A DNA stretch of 64,000 nucleotides from Leishmania martiniquensis (taxonomy: Eukaryota > Euglenozoa > Kinetoplastea > Trypanosomatida > Trypanosomatidae): positions 1,002,001 to 1,066,000 of the forward strand of contig NC_090165.1 in the NCBI RefSeq assembly GCF_017916325.1. Direction: 5' to 3'. Shown here one piece after another: positions 1 through 13,126 of this stretch. Each line of letters opens with the position of its first letter. The first letter of the stretch is position 1. Under the pieces are notes generated by a model that was given only the letters and a program-made list of their open reading frames with translations, was not told the DNA's origin and ran no database searches. The position numbers and the translations under genes were made by a program.

Positions 1-2070
1 GACGAGAAGTGAGCGAGGCTCCAGATGAAGCCCTCGCGAACGAGAGATCTGTACAAGTATCCAGTCACACTGAATGCGTAGAGCGGAGGCGGCGGCAGTC
101 AAAGCAGCGGCACCGAACAACACAACAGACACACGCCGAGACACAGGAGTCAAGTATCGCTGCCGTCTTCGCGACCAGGTGAAAGCGTCAGACGTAAGCA
201 AAGGTCCCCACCGGAGCTGTTACGATAAGTGTTTGGCATGCATCAGGGGAGCTTACGGAAAAGGAAAAAGAGGGAGGAGGGCCGAGGAGTGAAGATATGG
301 CATGCGCCGACATGCGAGACACACTCGAAAAAAAAACCGGGTAATGCATGCAGCCCAGGTGAAGCACAGAGGCCCCATCCGCGATGAGGCCCGCCTTGGC
401 AGTGGTGGCGGTGCGCAGACCCTAACGGAGGCGTGATCCAGCACCCTCCACCCTCCGGCCGTATCAAAGGCAGCATCTCCACGGAAGCTGCACGTACGCC
501 ATATTCCGCTCGCGCGTCTTCACAATTGTTTGTCGCAGTTAAATATTCGATCAGACTCACCCATATCTGCTCGTTCGCGCCCTTTTCTGGCCGCCTCATC
601 CTCTCTTTTGGCCCTGAAAAAGAGCCGATACGCGTGCTGTGGGGAGCGGAGTGTGTAGAGGGACTGCTTTTCCTCTGCCACCATCCCTGCCCCGCCTCCT
701 CCGACCTGTCCCTTCGCGAGGAAAGAGCACCGGTGAGGGGCATGGGCCCGCCAGTCCACCGAAGAGCTATCGAGGAAGCATAGAGGATAGGAAGAGCCGC
801 CTGCGAACACAGCGAGGCACACACACAAAATACACGCATGGGAAAAAGTGGGAAGAAAAACGAGGGAGGGGAGACACTCCACTCGGCGTGCACACCTTCT
901 GCCGCACCGCACACAAGTTCGCTCGACCCCCAGCCTATGTGCCAGCAGGCCCCATCGCCCCGTGCACAGAAGCAGCCGTGCACACACGCGTCTTGCAGCA
1001 GCGCACCGACTCGGCCATCGGAGGCACGGCCCTCACCTCATACCCTACGCACCTCCCGCCCCACAGGTCGCCTCACAGTCGCTCCCCGTTGCCCTGGTTG
1101 CCACCGACGCGTATCCCCTCCCTCCTCGCGATGACTCAGGCTCCCTCTACACACACACACGCACGCAGGCAGTGCAAGGGCCGAGCGGGATACGCTCGAG
1201 TCATGCCGACGCGTTGCTCATCGCATGGACGGCACAAGCCTCTTCACAGCCGCCGGTCGCTCCGACGCAACGCCATCCAGCGCCTGGCCCCCGACATCGG
1301 TAGCGACACATCGCTCTGGCCCCCCTTCGGGCTAGGTGCTGGAACCCTCTGTCGTGGCCACGAGAGGCGGCTCAGCATTCCGAAAGGCAAGGGTGGGAGT
1401 GAGGGGAGGGGGGGCTGCCTGGCTTCCCCAGACAGAGAGTGGGGTACTGAGCCCCCCTGAGATGCCACGCACACGGAGACATGCCCCCACACCCTGCCAC
1501 CGCGAATGGCAAAAAGAACATGCAAAAAAAAGCCAAAAACATCAAGCTCTTAGTCAAAGCAAAACGGTAGATGGAGAGGGCGGGCGCTCGAGCCTGGAAG
1601 GACGGGAAGGAAATAGCCGTGGACTGAACAGAGCGCGGAAAGAGGTGAAGAAGGTGAGGCATCAAGGGAGTAGGAGAGGGTGAAGTCGCTCCCCGTTGCC
1701 CCATCGCCCCCTTCCCCCGTTCCTTTCCCACGCAGAAAAGAGGTCTGCAGGGATGCTCAGCACATTCGCATGCATTCTCGCGCCCTTCTCTCGGCACTCC
1801 GGCATTCCAGCAGAGGAAGTACAACCACAGCCAAGGTAGCGTCGCCGGAATTCAAACAAGCGGACATCTCTGGGCAAACGTCAGCGGATCACAGCGCTGA
1901 TAAAGAACCCGAAGAGGAAACTAAAGAGCAACCAAAGAGGGAGGAGCGGCACAAGGATTCCACTTGTGCCGCTCCCCCATCCTGCCAGCCTCACCTTATG
2001 CCCCCCTTTAGCGCGCGAGCCGTTCCATGATGCATATGCGGGGGGAGGAGAGGGTACGAGAGGAAACGCT
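1..2070. other. Intergenic region downstream of the DENN gene, holding repeat copy 1
   Basis: No frame here looks like a gene: the open frames are short, overlap on both strands and are low in complexity. The region lies downstream of the minus-strand DENN gene and so probably contains its 3' UTR. It contains the SIDER-like repeat copy at 898-1488. An 18-base string inside that repeat (1077-1094) recurs once at 1684-1701. Confidence 0.6.
898..1488. repeat. SIDER-like 0.59 kb dispersed repeat, copy 1
   Basis: This 591-base block is repeated in the same orientation at 19773-20361. The copies differ by at least one substitution (a C/T change near 1032) and a one-base change in the G run near 1412. 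Homology stops abruptly at both ends: the first shared bases read tctgccgcaccg and the last shared part is gagacatgccccc. The right flank of this copy is A-rich (about 1510-1555). Size, position in a presumed 3' UTR and GC-rich non-coding nature fit a SIDER-type degenerate retroposon. The family name is inference; a segmental copy of a 3' UTR is the alternative. Orientation of the element is not resolved. Confidence 0.7.
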
Positions 2071-4923
2071 TCAACGGCTCACTCCAGCCACGCTGTTCTC
2101 GTAAACCATCAAGAAGAAGTTGTTCATTGAAGCGATGGCGGCTTTACCCTCCGGCACCAGCTCCACGCGCGCCAGCAGTTCCGCCGCCGCCGCCCGCGCC
2201 TCGGCTGAGGGGCTTGTCAGCTGCATGCCCACTGCGTTTAGTCCGCCGACTGCCAGCGGCATGCGTCGAAGAAAGAGCTTCACGTCGTACGCGGTGTTCA
2301 GCAGAGCCAGTAGCGCCTGCAGCGTTCGGTGCACCGGCGTTTCACTGCCCGCACAGTGGCGCAGCGCCACACAGTGTAGCAGCAATGCCGGAGTCTCGTT
2401 GCGGTGCAAAATGTGGCTGCGGACGTTGTCCATCGTAGACGTCAGCATCATCTCCGACCGCAGCGCCACAATGGAGCGGTGCGCGAAGGTCGAGTAGAGA
2501 GCATTGGGCACTGGCGTATTGCCCCCGGCAGCGTGGCCGACGAGGACCATTGTGTAGAGAAAGTCCTCGACTATCAGTCGCAGACGGCGGTTCCGCTCCC
2601 CGGCTCCGATGCGCAGTGCGCGAAGGTGATAGATGGTGCTCATCAGCTCCTTGTACAGCTTCTGAAGTGGGACAGGAAAGCTGCGCAGCGTCTCGGCGTC
2701 GCTTCCGCCGCCGACACCAACGGCGTTCGCCAGGCCAGCCGTCGCCGCTGACCAGTTGCCACCGACAGAGGATGCAAGGCCTGTCCCTCTCCGCTGCAGG
2801 CGCTCTGCCGCCGTGACGACAGATTTGTTGTCCAGGTCGCACAGCAGATCCCAGCCCCATGGTTGAACGTTGTCGAAGATGGGGTTGAGGGTCCCCACGA
2901 TGTAGCCTGGAACCTGCATGAAGTAATCAACGCTGCTTACCGAGACGTACGGGAAGACCTTTTGCGCCATAAAGTTCGGGTCGAGTAGGTTGCCGATAAT
3001 CCCGAGAGAGAGGGCCGCTTCGCAGACGTCGGCTGCCTCGCCTTTGCGCGAAAGGATGAGGATCTTCTTCTCGGTGAGAACGCCGAGCAGCAGCTGCAGC
3101 GACGACGGGCCGAGGGCCTCGATCAGGCACTCGAGGCTGTACCGTGTGAATACGATGTCGTTCGGCTCCGGTGAAAGCGGGATTTTCGCTTTGATAGTGT
3201 CCCCAAAGGGGGCGTCGCTGTAGTAGACATACGCCTGCTGCCCACTCCCGACGGTGCAGAGCTTGCTGATCTCCGCCGTGAGCTGGTCCACCTTTGCCCG
3301 CCCTGAGGCCACTGCTCCCGCTGCGTTGTTCACTGCGTCGTAGCAACGCTTCAGGATGCGGTGCAGCTCTCGCAACGCGCTTTCGTCGGTGCCGTTGACG
3401 TCGCAGCAGTACTGGGCGGCAGCAACGAGGACAGGAAAGAACGGCTCGAGCCACACCAACGACGGGCCCAGTACAGCGACGCTCTTTGTGATGCCGCCGC
3501 GGCGGGCGGTGCTGTCGAGCTTCGAGACAACAGCGCATAGGCCAAACAGTACCGCTCCAGGCCCTTCCGTTGAAGCGCCCTCGTCACCCTTCTGGGTGGC
3601 CTCAGTCACGATGGCGGGACGGGGCCGAGCATTCACAGGATGCCCTCTGACAGCCGAGTCCGCGTCGCCGTCCCCGCCGCTGCTTGCCGGATTGATTCCC
3701 GGCAGCATCAAGTGACCGGACGGCTCCGCAGCGTTCGGCGTAATGGGGGTGTCAGCGCCACCCCCGCCACCGGCTACGCGCAAGCTGGGGGAGCTGGGTT
3801 TGGCACCGTCGCCCAATGCAGCCCGGCAGCCGCCATATACATCCTCCTTGTAAGGGCCTCCGGCAGCATTGGCCGCGAAGTCGAAGGTGGCGGTGACGCT
3901 TGAGCTCAGCGGGGCCCTCGAAGGTGTGGAATCCACCGTGCCGAGCGAGCCCTCATTCGCTAACGGCGTGCGGATGCGCTCGTACGCTGCCGCAGCAGAG
4001 GCGTTGCCGCTTGTGTCGGTTCGCGACGCACCAGGGGCAGCGGTGTCGGTCGTTTTTTCGCGCTGTAGCCGAGTTGTCAGCCTCTTCAGCAATCGCTCAA
4101 AGTGCGCCACCTTCATGAGGTAGCCCTCCTGCCGCACCGCGGCAGCACTCGTGTAGTCAACGACGACGAAGGCGTAGTCTCCGCTGCTGTTACCACCACT
4201 AGTGCTGCCGCCGCCGCCGCCGCTCGCGCTGGTAGGGACGCTACCAAGGCTAGCACCACTTCGTCCACCCGCGCCACCTGTCCCTATTGCCGCAGGATCC
4301 GGCATGCAGGTGTCCGCGCCAGCTGCAAACGATGCCGAGTGACTTGTAACAAGTCCCCCATCGTTTTTCACCATCGCTTCGAGCTGCTTCGAGAAGCGCA
4401 CGACCTCAGTCGGCATGCTCGACAGAGACGATATGTTTTCCATGGGAACAAGACACGGGGCCTCGATCTCCGCGTCCTTGTAGCGCAACGACATCTCCTC
4501 CGTCGCCGCATTGATGAGGAGAACTTCATGCACGTACAGCGCAGTGTCCACAGCAGGGCTACGCTCCCAGACGACCTGAGTGTTGCTGCAACCAGCACTC
4601 GTCGCCGCCCGAGCAAAGCGGTAGACGGGAAAGCGCAGGTACGAAGGGAGCTGCGGTCGATTCACAACGAACACCGTTCGCGTCACACTGACTTTCTCCG
4701 CTCCGTCGGGAAGCATGACGTTTGCGAAGTACTCCGTGTGCCCAGCTATCCCGGGTGGAGCGACAGATTCGATAGAGGAGGAAGATGGGGCCCTCGACGG
4801 AGGTGCTGGTGGCCGTGGATAGCAGGCGCGCAGGCATGCCCCCGTATCGATGTCGAACTCTGCCACGATCAGGCTCGTCGCCAAAGGGGTGGCCGCGACA
4901 GCCGCCGCGTACGACTTCCGCAT
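2071..4923 (-). CDS. Afi1-type DENN/SPA domain protein (Arf/Rab trafficking regulator)
   Basis: A 950-residue protein with an ATG start. Residues about 15-110 match the pattern of the Afi1 docking domain: a LIVAEFDIDTGACL stretch, then a YFANVMLPDGAE motif. The C-terminal half has the DENN/SPA core, with LVWLEPFFPVLVAAAQYCCD near 490, a Leu-rich LLLGVLTEKKILILSR segment near 620 and YFMQVPGYIVGT near 665. Between the halves is a 250-residue Ser/Gly/Ala-rich low-complexity linker, typical of trypanosomatid insertions. DENN proteins act as exchange factors or scaffolds for small GTPases on membranes, and yeast Afi1 binds Arf3 in polarity control. The GTPase partner here cannot be read from sequence. 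It is the last gene of the window in transcription order. Confidence 0.75.
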   Translation of the reverse strand: MRKSYAAAVAATPLATSLIVAEFDIDTGACLRACYPRPPAPPSRAPSSSSIESVAPPGIAGHTEYFANVMLPDGAEKVSVTRTVFVVNRPQLPSYLRFPVYRFARAATSAGCSNTQVVWERSPAVDTALYVHEVLLINAATEEMSLRYKDAEIEAPCLVPMENISSLSSMPTEVVRFSKQLEAMVKNDGGLVTSHSASFAAGADTCMPDPAAIGTGGAGGRSGASLGSVPTSASGGGGGSTSGGNSSGDYAFVVVDYTSAAAVRQEGYLMKVAHFERLLKRLTTRLQREKTTDTAAPGASRTDTSGNASAAAAYERIRTPLANEGSLGTVDSTPSRAPLSSSVTATFDFAANAAGGPYKEDVYGGCRAALGDGAKPSSPSLRVAGGGGGADTPITPNAAEPSGHLMLPGINPASSGGDGDADSAVRGHPVNARPRPAIVTEATQKGDEGASTEGPGAVLFGLCAVVSKLDSTARRGGITKSVAVLGPSLVWLEPFFPVLVAAAQYCCDVNGTDESALRELHRILKRCYDAVNNAAGAVASGRAKVDQLTAEISKLCTVGSGQQAYVYYSDAPFGDTIKAKIPLSPEPNDIVFTRYSLECLIEALGPSSLQLLLGVLTEKKILILSRKGEAADVCEAALSLGIIGNLLDPNFMAQKVFPYVSVSSVDYFMQVPGYIVGTLNPIFDNVQPWGWDLLCDLDNKSVVTAAERLQRRGTGLASSVGGNWSAATAGLANAVGVGGGSDAETLRSFPVPLQKLYKELMSTIYHLRALRIGAGERNRRLRLIVEDFLYTMVLVGHAAGGNTPVPNALYSTFAHRSIVALRSEMMLTSTMDNVRSHILHRNETPALLLHCVALRHCAGSETPVHRTLQALLALLNTAYDVKLFLRRMPLAVGGLNAVGMQLTSPSAEARAAAAELLARVELVPEGKAAIASMNNFFLMVYENSVAGVSR

Positions 4924-6489
4924 TGCGATTCAAGAATGCAACGTGAAATGATAGGAATGCCTTGGGGCCGATGGCGACGCGCAAGCACCGACACAAAGAG
5001 ACCACGCACAGAGTCAATGCCGTCACTTTCAGCCTCACCCGCCACTGCTGCACTCAAGCGAGCGTTTCAGCACGGGAGCAAAAACGCGCGTTCATTCCAT
5101 ACCGTTGTCAGCGATTTGGTGCCGTCGGCCAACGAAAGGAAGAGGGATACATCCACAGCAGCAAAGCATTTGTGTGTTCCGCGGGACCGATGAGAGAGGT
5201 GCAGAGAGCCCATAGTGATGAGGTGGACACGAAGGCGCTGATACGCACACGGACAAGCCGCAGGCGCCACCAGGGGGGAAAGCGTCATTCGGTCTTTGGT
5301 CCACGAAAAAAAAGTCCCGAAGAAGCGATGAGAGGGGCATGACAAGCGCAACACATCGCAGTGTTTCTGCCTCGGCCCCCGCCTTCTCTTCCTTCCTGCC
5401 CCCCCGCCTCTGCAACTCCGCCACCCCGAGCGGCAAATCCTAGAAGTGGAGAGGTGACCAGAACGAGCGCAGCACCAAGGGCGGACGCTCAGTAGTCGAG
5501 CTCCTGCTACAAACCACGCAGAGACTGGCGAGACAACCCGTCGCCAGGGGGCGGCATCGGCTCCGTCTTCTTTGATGAGCACAGCGTTGATCAGTCCCTT
5601 TACCTTTTCGGGCGTTTCCCTTTCTTGTGTGTTTGGCTTTTACTTTTCCTGTTTCGTTACGGCTGCCCTTCGTGAGAACGAAGACGAAAAAAAAGAGTGA
5701 GAAAGGCACTTGAAAGTACACACATGCGAAGAGCGAACAGAGACTACGACGACAAAAAAAGACCTCTGCCAATAACAAACAGCGGTCAGACCGGCAGAAA
5801 ACGTACGACTGTAATGCTGATCATTTCGGAAGTCCAAGGGAGTAGAGATGGGGAGGGAAGGGGGGCCTGTCCTTTTGTAACTCTGTGTGTGTGTGTTTGT
5901 TTGGATGAGCTTGTGCGGGTGTGCTGTGCGTGAGCACGGGTCATTTAATTAGGTCCAACGCAGCATGGAATGCAGACGCGAGCATCGCCAACAAAACTAG
6001 AGCCACACGCACCATCACCGCCGCTGACGAAGGCCGGTACCGAGGGAAGGGAAAGGGGGTCGTGAAAAAAGTTAACACGAAAACAAAAAAAAATGACAAC
6101 ACGCGAAAACAGAGGAAGTCACGCATAGAGAGCGCATGTGTGCGAGAGGGCAAGAGGTGGCAGGCGGAACAGCAGCATTCTTTGCCGCCACTGCGTGCGC
6201 TCGCGGGGTACAGCGAGGGAGAAGGGGGTGCGGGTATGCGAGCAAGAACAAGGAAAAAAAGAAGCAGACACACAACAGCACGCAAAAGTGCCACGAAAAT
6301 ACCGCACACACACACACACACTCACACGCACAAGCACGAGGAAAAAAGCGGCAAAGAGTAACGAGCGAGTGGCGATGACATGTAAGAGTCACCTGTCGAG
6401 GAGTACGGAAAGCAGGGCGCACCCATCTGCATGTCAACCCTGAAAGCTCGTCTCCCGTCTTGTCGTCCTTTTCTTTCTTCGCTTCATCC
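4924..6489. other. Intergenic region, no gene seen
   Basis: About 1.6 kb between SGT (upstream in transcription) and the DENN gene. It is purine-rich on the plus strand with many short A runs, which is pyrimidine-rich in the transcribed sense and suits splice-acceptor and UTR sequence. A CA tract lies at 6305-6321. No convincing coding frame or RNA gene was seen. Confidence 0.6.
6305..6321. repeat. CA dinucleotide tract
   Basis: An uninterrupted CA run of about eight units followed by imperfect CA-rich sequence to about 6330. It lies in the presumed 3' UTR of SGT. Such tracts are common between Leishmania genes. Confidence 0.85.
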
Positions 6490-7698
6490 TCAAGCGCTGC
6501 TGTTTGGGTTTGTGAACATGAGGTTCTGGAACTTCATCATGAGGCTCATAACATCCGGGTCGCCCAGATACTTCTGGAAGGCCCCGTAGCCGTTGGCTTG
6601 CACATCCGCCATGATACCAGCCAGCTTCGGGTTCTTGCGCACTTCCTCCTCCTGCAGCCGCTCAATAGCGGCACGGTTCACCTTGCCGAACGGCGTCACA
6701 ACGTTGCCATCCTCGTCCACGTTGCGCATGCCCATGTCGGCGCCAAGGCGGTTCAGCTCCGAGGGATCTATGCCGCCCTGGCTGAACTTGCCCGCCATGT
6801 TCGCAACCAAGTTGCTAAACTCGGGGTTCTGCATCATGCGCTGCGCCGTCTCGATGAACTGCGGGTTGTTCATCATGCTCACAAACTGGCTCATGTCCGG
6901 CATCCCACCCATGCCTGGAAAGCCGCCCATGCCGCCTCCCGTGGTGAGCCCAGTCGCCTTTGCCTTCTCCTCGGCGCGCTTAAGGTCCTCTTTGTGGGTC
7001 GCGTTCTCGGGGTCTAGTTCGCAGGCCTTGGCAAAGGCGTCCACAGCGCGGCTGTAATTCTCTTGGTAAAAGAGCGCCGTTCCCAGACGGGAGTACGACT
7101 TGGAGTACTCAGGGTTGATGATGATAGCCCGCTCGCAGTCGATGATGGCGTTGTTATAATCCTTGAGGTGCGTGTGAGCCGCAGCGCGGTTCGCGAAGAA
7201 GACTGCGTTGTTTGACTCCAGCTCAATCGCCTTGGTATAGTACGCGATTGCCTCCTTGTACTTGGCTTGGCTCATCAGCTCATTGCCCTTGTTCTTGATC
7301 TGCTCGGCGGTGAGGCCCTCATAAGGATTGTTGCGCTGGTTGAACTTGTCGCGCGCCTTCTCCAGCCGCTGGGCGTATTCGTCGGAGCCCTTCTCGACCC
7401 CTTTGAAATAGCCCTTCTTCTCCAACAACTGCACAAAGGACACAAACTTTTCGTCCTGCTCGGCTCCGCTGCGGCGCTCGTGCTCGCGCAGCGCCGTCTT
7501 GAAGGCCTCCAGCACGTCGACTCCCGTGTCATAGAGACCGCCGCTGCCGGCCGGGTCGACGCCGAACTCCTCGCCGAGCATCTGCGCTACCGCCTCGGCG
7601 CGCTCAGTGTTCTCGACCTGTGACCGGCGCATCATCTGGATGAAGGAGAAGATGAGCTTCCTGTGGTCATCCGTGATGTGCTGATCTCTTTCCTCCAT
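6490..7698 (-). CDS. SGT: Small glutamine-rich TPR co-chaperone SGT
   Basis: A 402-residue protein. An in-frame ATG 60 bases upstream (7758) would begin upstream of the splice-acceptor-like AG at 7716, so MEERDQH at 7698 is the better start. The N-terminal helical region (about 10-30 and 55-95) resembles the SGT homodimerisation domain. Three TPR motifs fill about 132-233 and keep clamp-type residues in KNKGNE, FANRAA and YSRLGTAL that bind HSP70/HSP90 EEVD tails in this family. A Gly/Met-rich stretch (about 250-285) and a C-terminal hydrophobic, Met-containing region follow. SGT links HSP70/HSP90 in the cytosol, and the Leishmania homologue has been reported as essential. Length and order fit trypanosomatid SGT well. 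Confidence 0.93.
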   Translation of the reverse strand: MEERDQHITDDHRKLIFSFIQMMRRSQVENTERAEAVAQMLGEEFGVDPAGSGGLYDTGVDVLEAFKTALREHERRSGAEQDEKFVSFVQLLEKKGYFKGVEKGSDEYAQRLEKARDKFNQRNNPYEGLTAEQIKNKGNELMSQAKYKEAIAYYTKAIELESNNAVFFANRAAAHTHLKDYNNAIIDCERAIIINPEYSKSYSRLGTALFYQENYSRAVDAFAKACELDPENATHKEDLKRAEEKAKATGLTTGGGMGGFPGMGGMPDMSQFVSMMNNPQFIETAQRMMQNPEFSNLVANMAGKFSQGGIDPSELNRLGADMGMRNVDEDGNVVTPFGKVNRAAIERLQEEEVRKNPKLAGIMADVQANGYGAFQKYLGDPDVMSLMMKFQNLMFTNPNSSA

Positions 7699-8444
7699 TG
7701 TGGAAGTGAAAAAAACTGGAAAAGGGGGTGGACAGGAGTGAAGGGCTGATGAGGCCAAAAGGGAAAGAGAGCTGGGCCACCTGCTACAGCCAATGCGTCG
7801 GTTCGAATAATGGAGAGCGAAAGCAAAGTACGTGCGGTACGCACAGGGCTACTTGAGGGCTATGCTTTGGGCAAGCGCGCAAGATAGATGGCAGTGGATG
7901 CGTTTTTCGGCATTTCAGGGCGGGAAAGAAGGGAAGAGATGGGAGGAGAAGCGCACGCACTCTCCATGTCAGGAGCAGGCGACTGCCGCTGCGTTTGGCA
8001 TGCACGGGCGAGGGGCACGGCAAGGCCGGTTTCACCACACAGGATCAAGGCGCGCCTCCAACTAAGCAGCAGCGCACGCACAGCCCACATGCGAACGGTC
8101 GATGCTCCGCATCATTCAAGGCGCTCTTGCCTCAGCTGCAGCCATGCGAACGATAGGAGTGGGGCACTGTGCATGAGCAGCCGTTCGTCGCGCGCGCTCG
8201 TCTGGGATGCAGCGGGCCTATCACAAACGCGAAAGAAAAGAGATGACGGGGGCATCGTTACTCGGGCATAGCGCCGCACGATAGAAGCAAACGCGCGCGC
8301 GTTCATCTGTAGCGCCCAGATTCGGGCTCACTCAGTGACGAAAAGTGACCAACAGCATCCCTTGCCCATTAGAGGAAAGAGTGCAGCACACACCACAAAG
8401 CTGATTGCAAGGCGAGGAGGGGGTAGAGCGTCCGCCCTATCACT
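7699..8444. other. Intergenic region between bL28m and SGT
   Basis: Presumed 3' UTR of bL28m and 5' UTR of SGT. No gene-like frame was seen. The string ggttcgaata near 7799 recalls a tRNA B box but has no partner A box or cloverleaf. Confidence 0.55.
7716..7739 (-). promoter_or_regulatory. Predicted trans-splice acceptor and polypyrimidine tract for SGT
   Basis: Read on the minus strand, a C/T-rich tract (7718-7739) ends in AG at 7716-7717, 18 bases before the chosen ATG. This is the usual polypyrimidine-AG arrangement for spliced-leader addition. It is inferred from pattern only; nearby alternative AGs exist. Confidence 0.4.
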
Positions 8445-9140
8445 TTACACAGCGGTGGAGGCTGCAGTTTTGCGTTGCTCCATGACTCGCTTGGCCACCA
8501 GCCGCTTGAATTCTTCAGCGTCCATGCCGTACTTGGCCAGCACCGCGTCCAGCTCCTGCTCATTGGCAGCCTTCATGACCTCAACCTTTGCCACGTCAGC
8601 GAGGGTACTGGCCTGCTGATCGAGTACAAAGTTCTTTTGGATTTCCTTCTGGCGAACTAGTAGGTGACGACGGATGCGCTCGCCATAGGTCGAACGGAGC
8701 TCTGGGCCTGAGCGCCTCAAGATGAAATTGTCGAAGCCGCCATCTTTCTCGACGGCGAACATGGCTGCCTCCACCATGGGCACCTGCACCCAGTGGTCGA
8801 GAGTGTCGCTATAATGAATGCCTGTCTTGACAAAGGGGTACTTGAGCTGGCGGTAGACGTGCTGCACCTGACGCGAGGTACGCACGCGCTCCCGCACACG
8901 CTCGTTCATCCAAATAACATCCATCTCCTGAGGCGCCTTTGGCAGAAAGGAGCGTGGGGACACGTCGCTCATGCGGTAGAGAGCATGGCGGTTGACTCGG
9001 TTGCACCACGCCGCCCATGGGGGAAGGCCCATAGAGATGTACCGGTTGATGAGACCACGTGGCGGTCCATGCGGCGCCTGCGACGTCTCCGGATTGAGCG
9101 CGAAGGTGGAGAAGCGCCATAGCGAAGACTGGCGCAGCAT
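8445..9140 (-). CDS. Mitochondrial large-subunit ribosomal protein bL28m
   Basis: A 231-residue protein from an ATG with a basic, Ser/Arg-containing N-terminus (MLRQSSLWRF) suited to mitochondrial import. The core at about 110-150 carries the bL28 pattern: a W-V-x-V-P stretch, then VEKDGGFDNFILRR. This corresponds to the conserved bacterial and mitochondrial L28 segment in which a Lys/Asp-Gly-Gly-Leu/Phe-Asp-Asn-Tyr/Phe motif precedes the C-terminal helix. The long charged helical C-terminus is a typical trypanosomatid mitoribosome extension. It would act in the mitochondrial large subunit, which translates the few kinetoplast mRNAs. The family call rests on this motif and could be tested with an HMM search. 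Confidence 0.72.
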   Translation of the reverse strand: MLRQSSLWRFSTFALNPETSQAPHGPPRGLINRYISMGLPPWAAWCNRVNRHALYRMSDVSPRSFLPKAPQEMDVIWMNERVRERVRTSRQVQHVYRQLKYPFVKTGIHYSDTLDHWVQVPMVEAAMFAVEKDGGFDNFILRRSGPELRSTYGERIRRHLLVRQKEIQKNFVLDQQASTLADVAKVEVMKAANEQELDAVLAKYGMDAEEFKRLVAKRVMEQRKTAASTAV

Positions 9141-10105
9141 TTTCTAGGCGTGCTTGTGTGTGCGGGTGTGCGTGTGTGTGTGTGTGCCCTTCCTCTCTCT
9201 GCTGTGTGTGGCCTTACTCCCTACGTCAACGGCAAGTCGACGGAGCCGCTGTGGTGCGGGACGCAAAGGGGAAGTGGGAGAGCGCTTCAGCAGATGAGAG
9301 CACACCACCGAGTGTGATGAGCACACGCAGAGAAAATGAGGCCCAGCGCACCTGCAAGTGAGCAGGCGCGGAAGTCGAGCAGTCAAACGGGGCCCGAAAT
9401 GGCAGCGAGAGAGGCGAGAGGTGAAGACGATACAGAAGATGAAACGGCATCGAAGGGGGAAGCGAGGAATACGCGAAGTCGCACATGTGCGTCGAGCGCA
9501 AACGCGTCTATGCACGCGAAATCACGCGTTGGAACACGAGCGAAGAGGTAGGTGACAAAGGAGGGAGAGAAGGGGGTGGGCGCTGGGCGGCTGCCAAGTC
9601 GGTAAGGTTGGTTCGTTTTCTTTTTTCGTTAGGGACAGTGTACGCTGATGGGACGCCAAGCACACACAATAGTAGCCGCCCTTTGTTTTTTTACGCTTCC
9701 GTTTCCTCTTTGTGTGCACCTCTGATATTTTAGGCTCCCCTGCTGCGTAATGTCCACGGCCAGCAGGTTGGAGGCCGAGGTGAATTCTGTCTCCTTGATT
9801 TTACTCCCGTCCATTACGACACGAACGTCAGCACGCATAGCCAAAGGCGCGCACGGCGACTGTCCCTTGCAGTGCGCGACTCAAGAACTAACTCGAAAAG
9901 ATGAATCACCTGGGCACCAGTCGAGTGTCTTTTCCTTGATGAGCGCATTGTGACTGCTCGCTTGCCCATCTCGGGGCCTGAAAAAAAAAACACGCGCATA
10001 CAAAGACGCTGAGTGGAAGAAGAAGATGAGGAGAAAGAGAGGTCGAAGGCTAGCATAACAGGGAAAAAAAGCTGCGGGAAGCCGAGGCGGGTGCCGGCCA
10101 TGTCG
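9141..10105. other. Intergenic region between TMA7 and bL28m
   Basis: Presumed TMA7 3' UTR plus the bL28m leader. A GT-rich microsatellite lies at 9155-9187 immediately upstream of the bL28m start. Polypurine stretches on the plus strand are frequent. No further gene was seen. Confidence 0.55.
9155..9187. repeat. GT-rich microsatellite
   Basis: An imperfect GT repeat 15 bases upstream of the bL28m ATG, so it lies in or just before the 5' UTR on the transcribed strand. Confidence 0.8.
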
Positions 10106-12796
<2,691 letters not shown>

Positions 12797-13126
12797 TCAA
12801 GCGTGCCCTCCTCTCAGATGAACCCCCCCGCCCTCCTCCAGAATGTTGATGGGATAATTGCTCGTTGGACTGTCCACTCCCGGAAACGGTGCGGTCAGCA
12901 CGGCCTCCGCATTATGGACGTGGACGGCGGTAATGACAATCGCGAATTCGGTCCCGTTTTCGATAAAGGTACGTGGCTCCGCGACGCCTTTCGCACCAGC
13001 GGGAATGGTCATCCGGTGCTCCTCCGAGGTGTTATGCATCAGGTTCGAGTACGTCACCCTCACCGTCACCTCCCCTGCGGTGTGATTGTGGATGACGGTG
13101 GAGTAGACTTGGGTTGGGGGCAGCAT
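12797..13126 (-). CDS. Small beta-rich conserved-looking protein, function unknown
   Basis: A 109-residue protein starting MLPPTQVYST. The in-frame extension upstream to 13276 is Pro/Arg-rich UTR-like sequence, so the internal ATG is preferred. The sequence alternates hydrophobic and polar residues in strands (VYSTVIHNHT, VTVRVTYSN, EFAIVITAVHVH) and contains several His and Asn residues, suggesting a compact beta-sandwich. No signal peptide or membrane segment is seen. I do not recognise the family. A short Gly-rich tail ends the protein. It may be a trypanosomatid-specific cytosolic protein. Confidence 0.65.
   Translation of the reverse strand: MLPPTQVYSTVIHNHTAGEVTVRVTYSNLMHNTSEEHRMTIPAGAKGVAEPRTFIENGTEFAIVITAVHVHNAEAVLTAPFPGVDSPTSNYPINILEEGGGVHLRGGHA

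Noticed and set aside
898..1500. Possible target-site duplication (cacacc) around SIDER-like copy 1
   Set aside because: Only six bases in a CA-rich region, and copy 2 shows no convincing duplication.
1077..1701. 18-base string shared by 1077-1094 and 1684-1701
   Set aside because: Similarity does not extend on either side; too short to call another repeat copy.
4102..5193. 363-codon plus-strand open frame overlapping the DENN gene
   Set aside because: Antisense shadow of the coding frame, with His/Arg-rich low-complexity translation.
7795..7812. ggttcgaata string resembling a tRNA B box
   Set aside because: B-box consensus is incomplete and no A box or acceptor pairing is found at the right distance.
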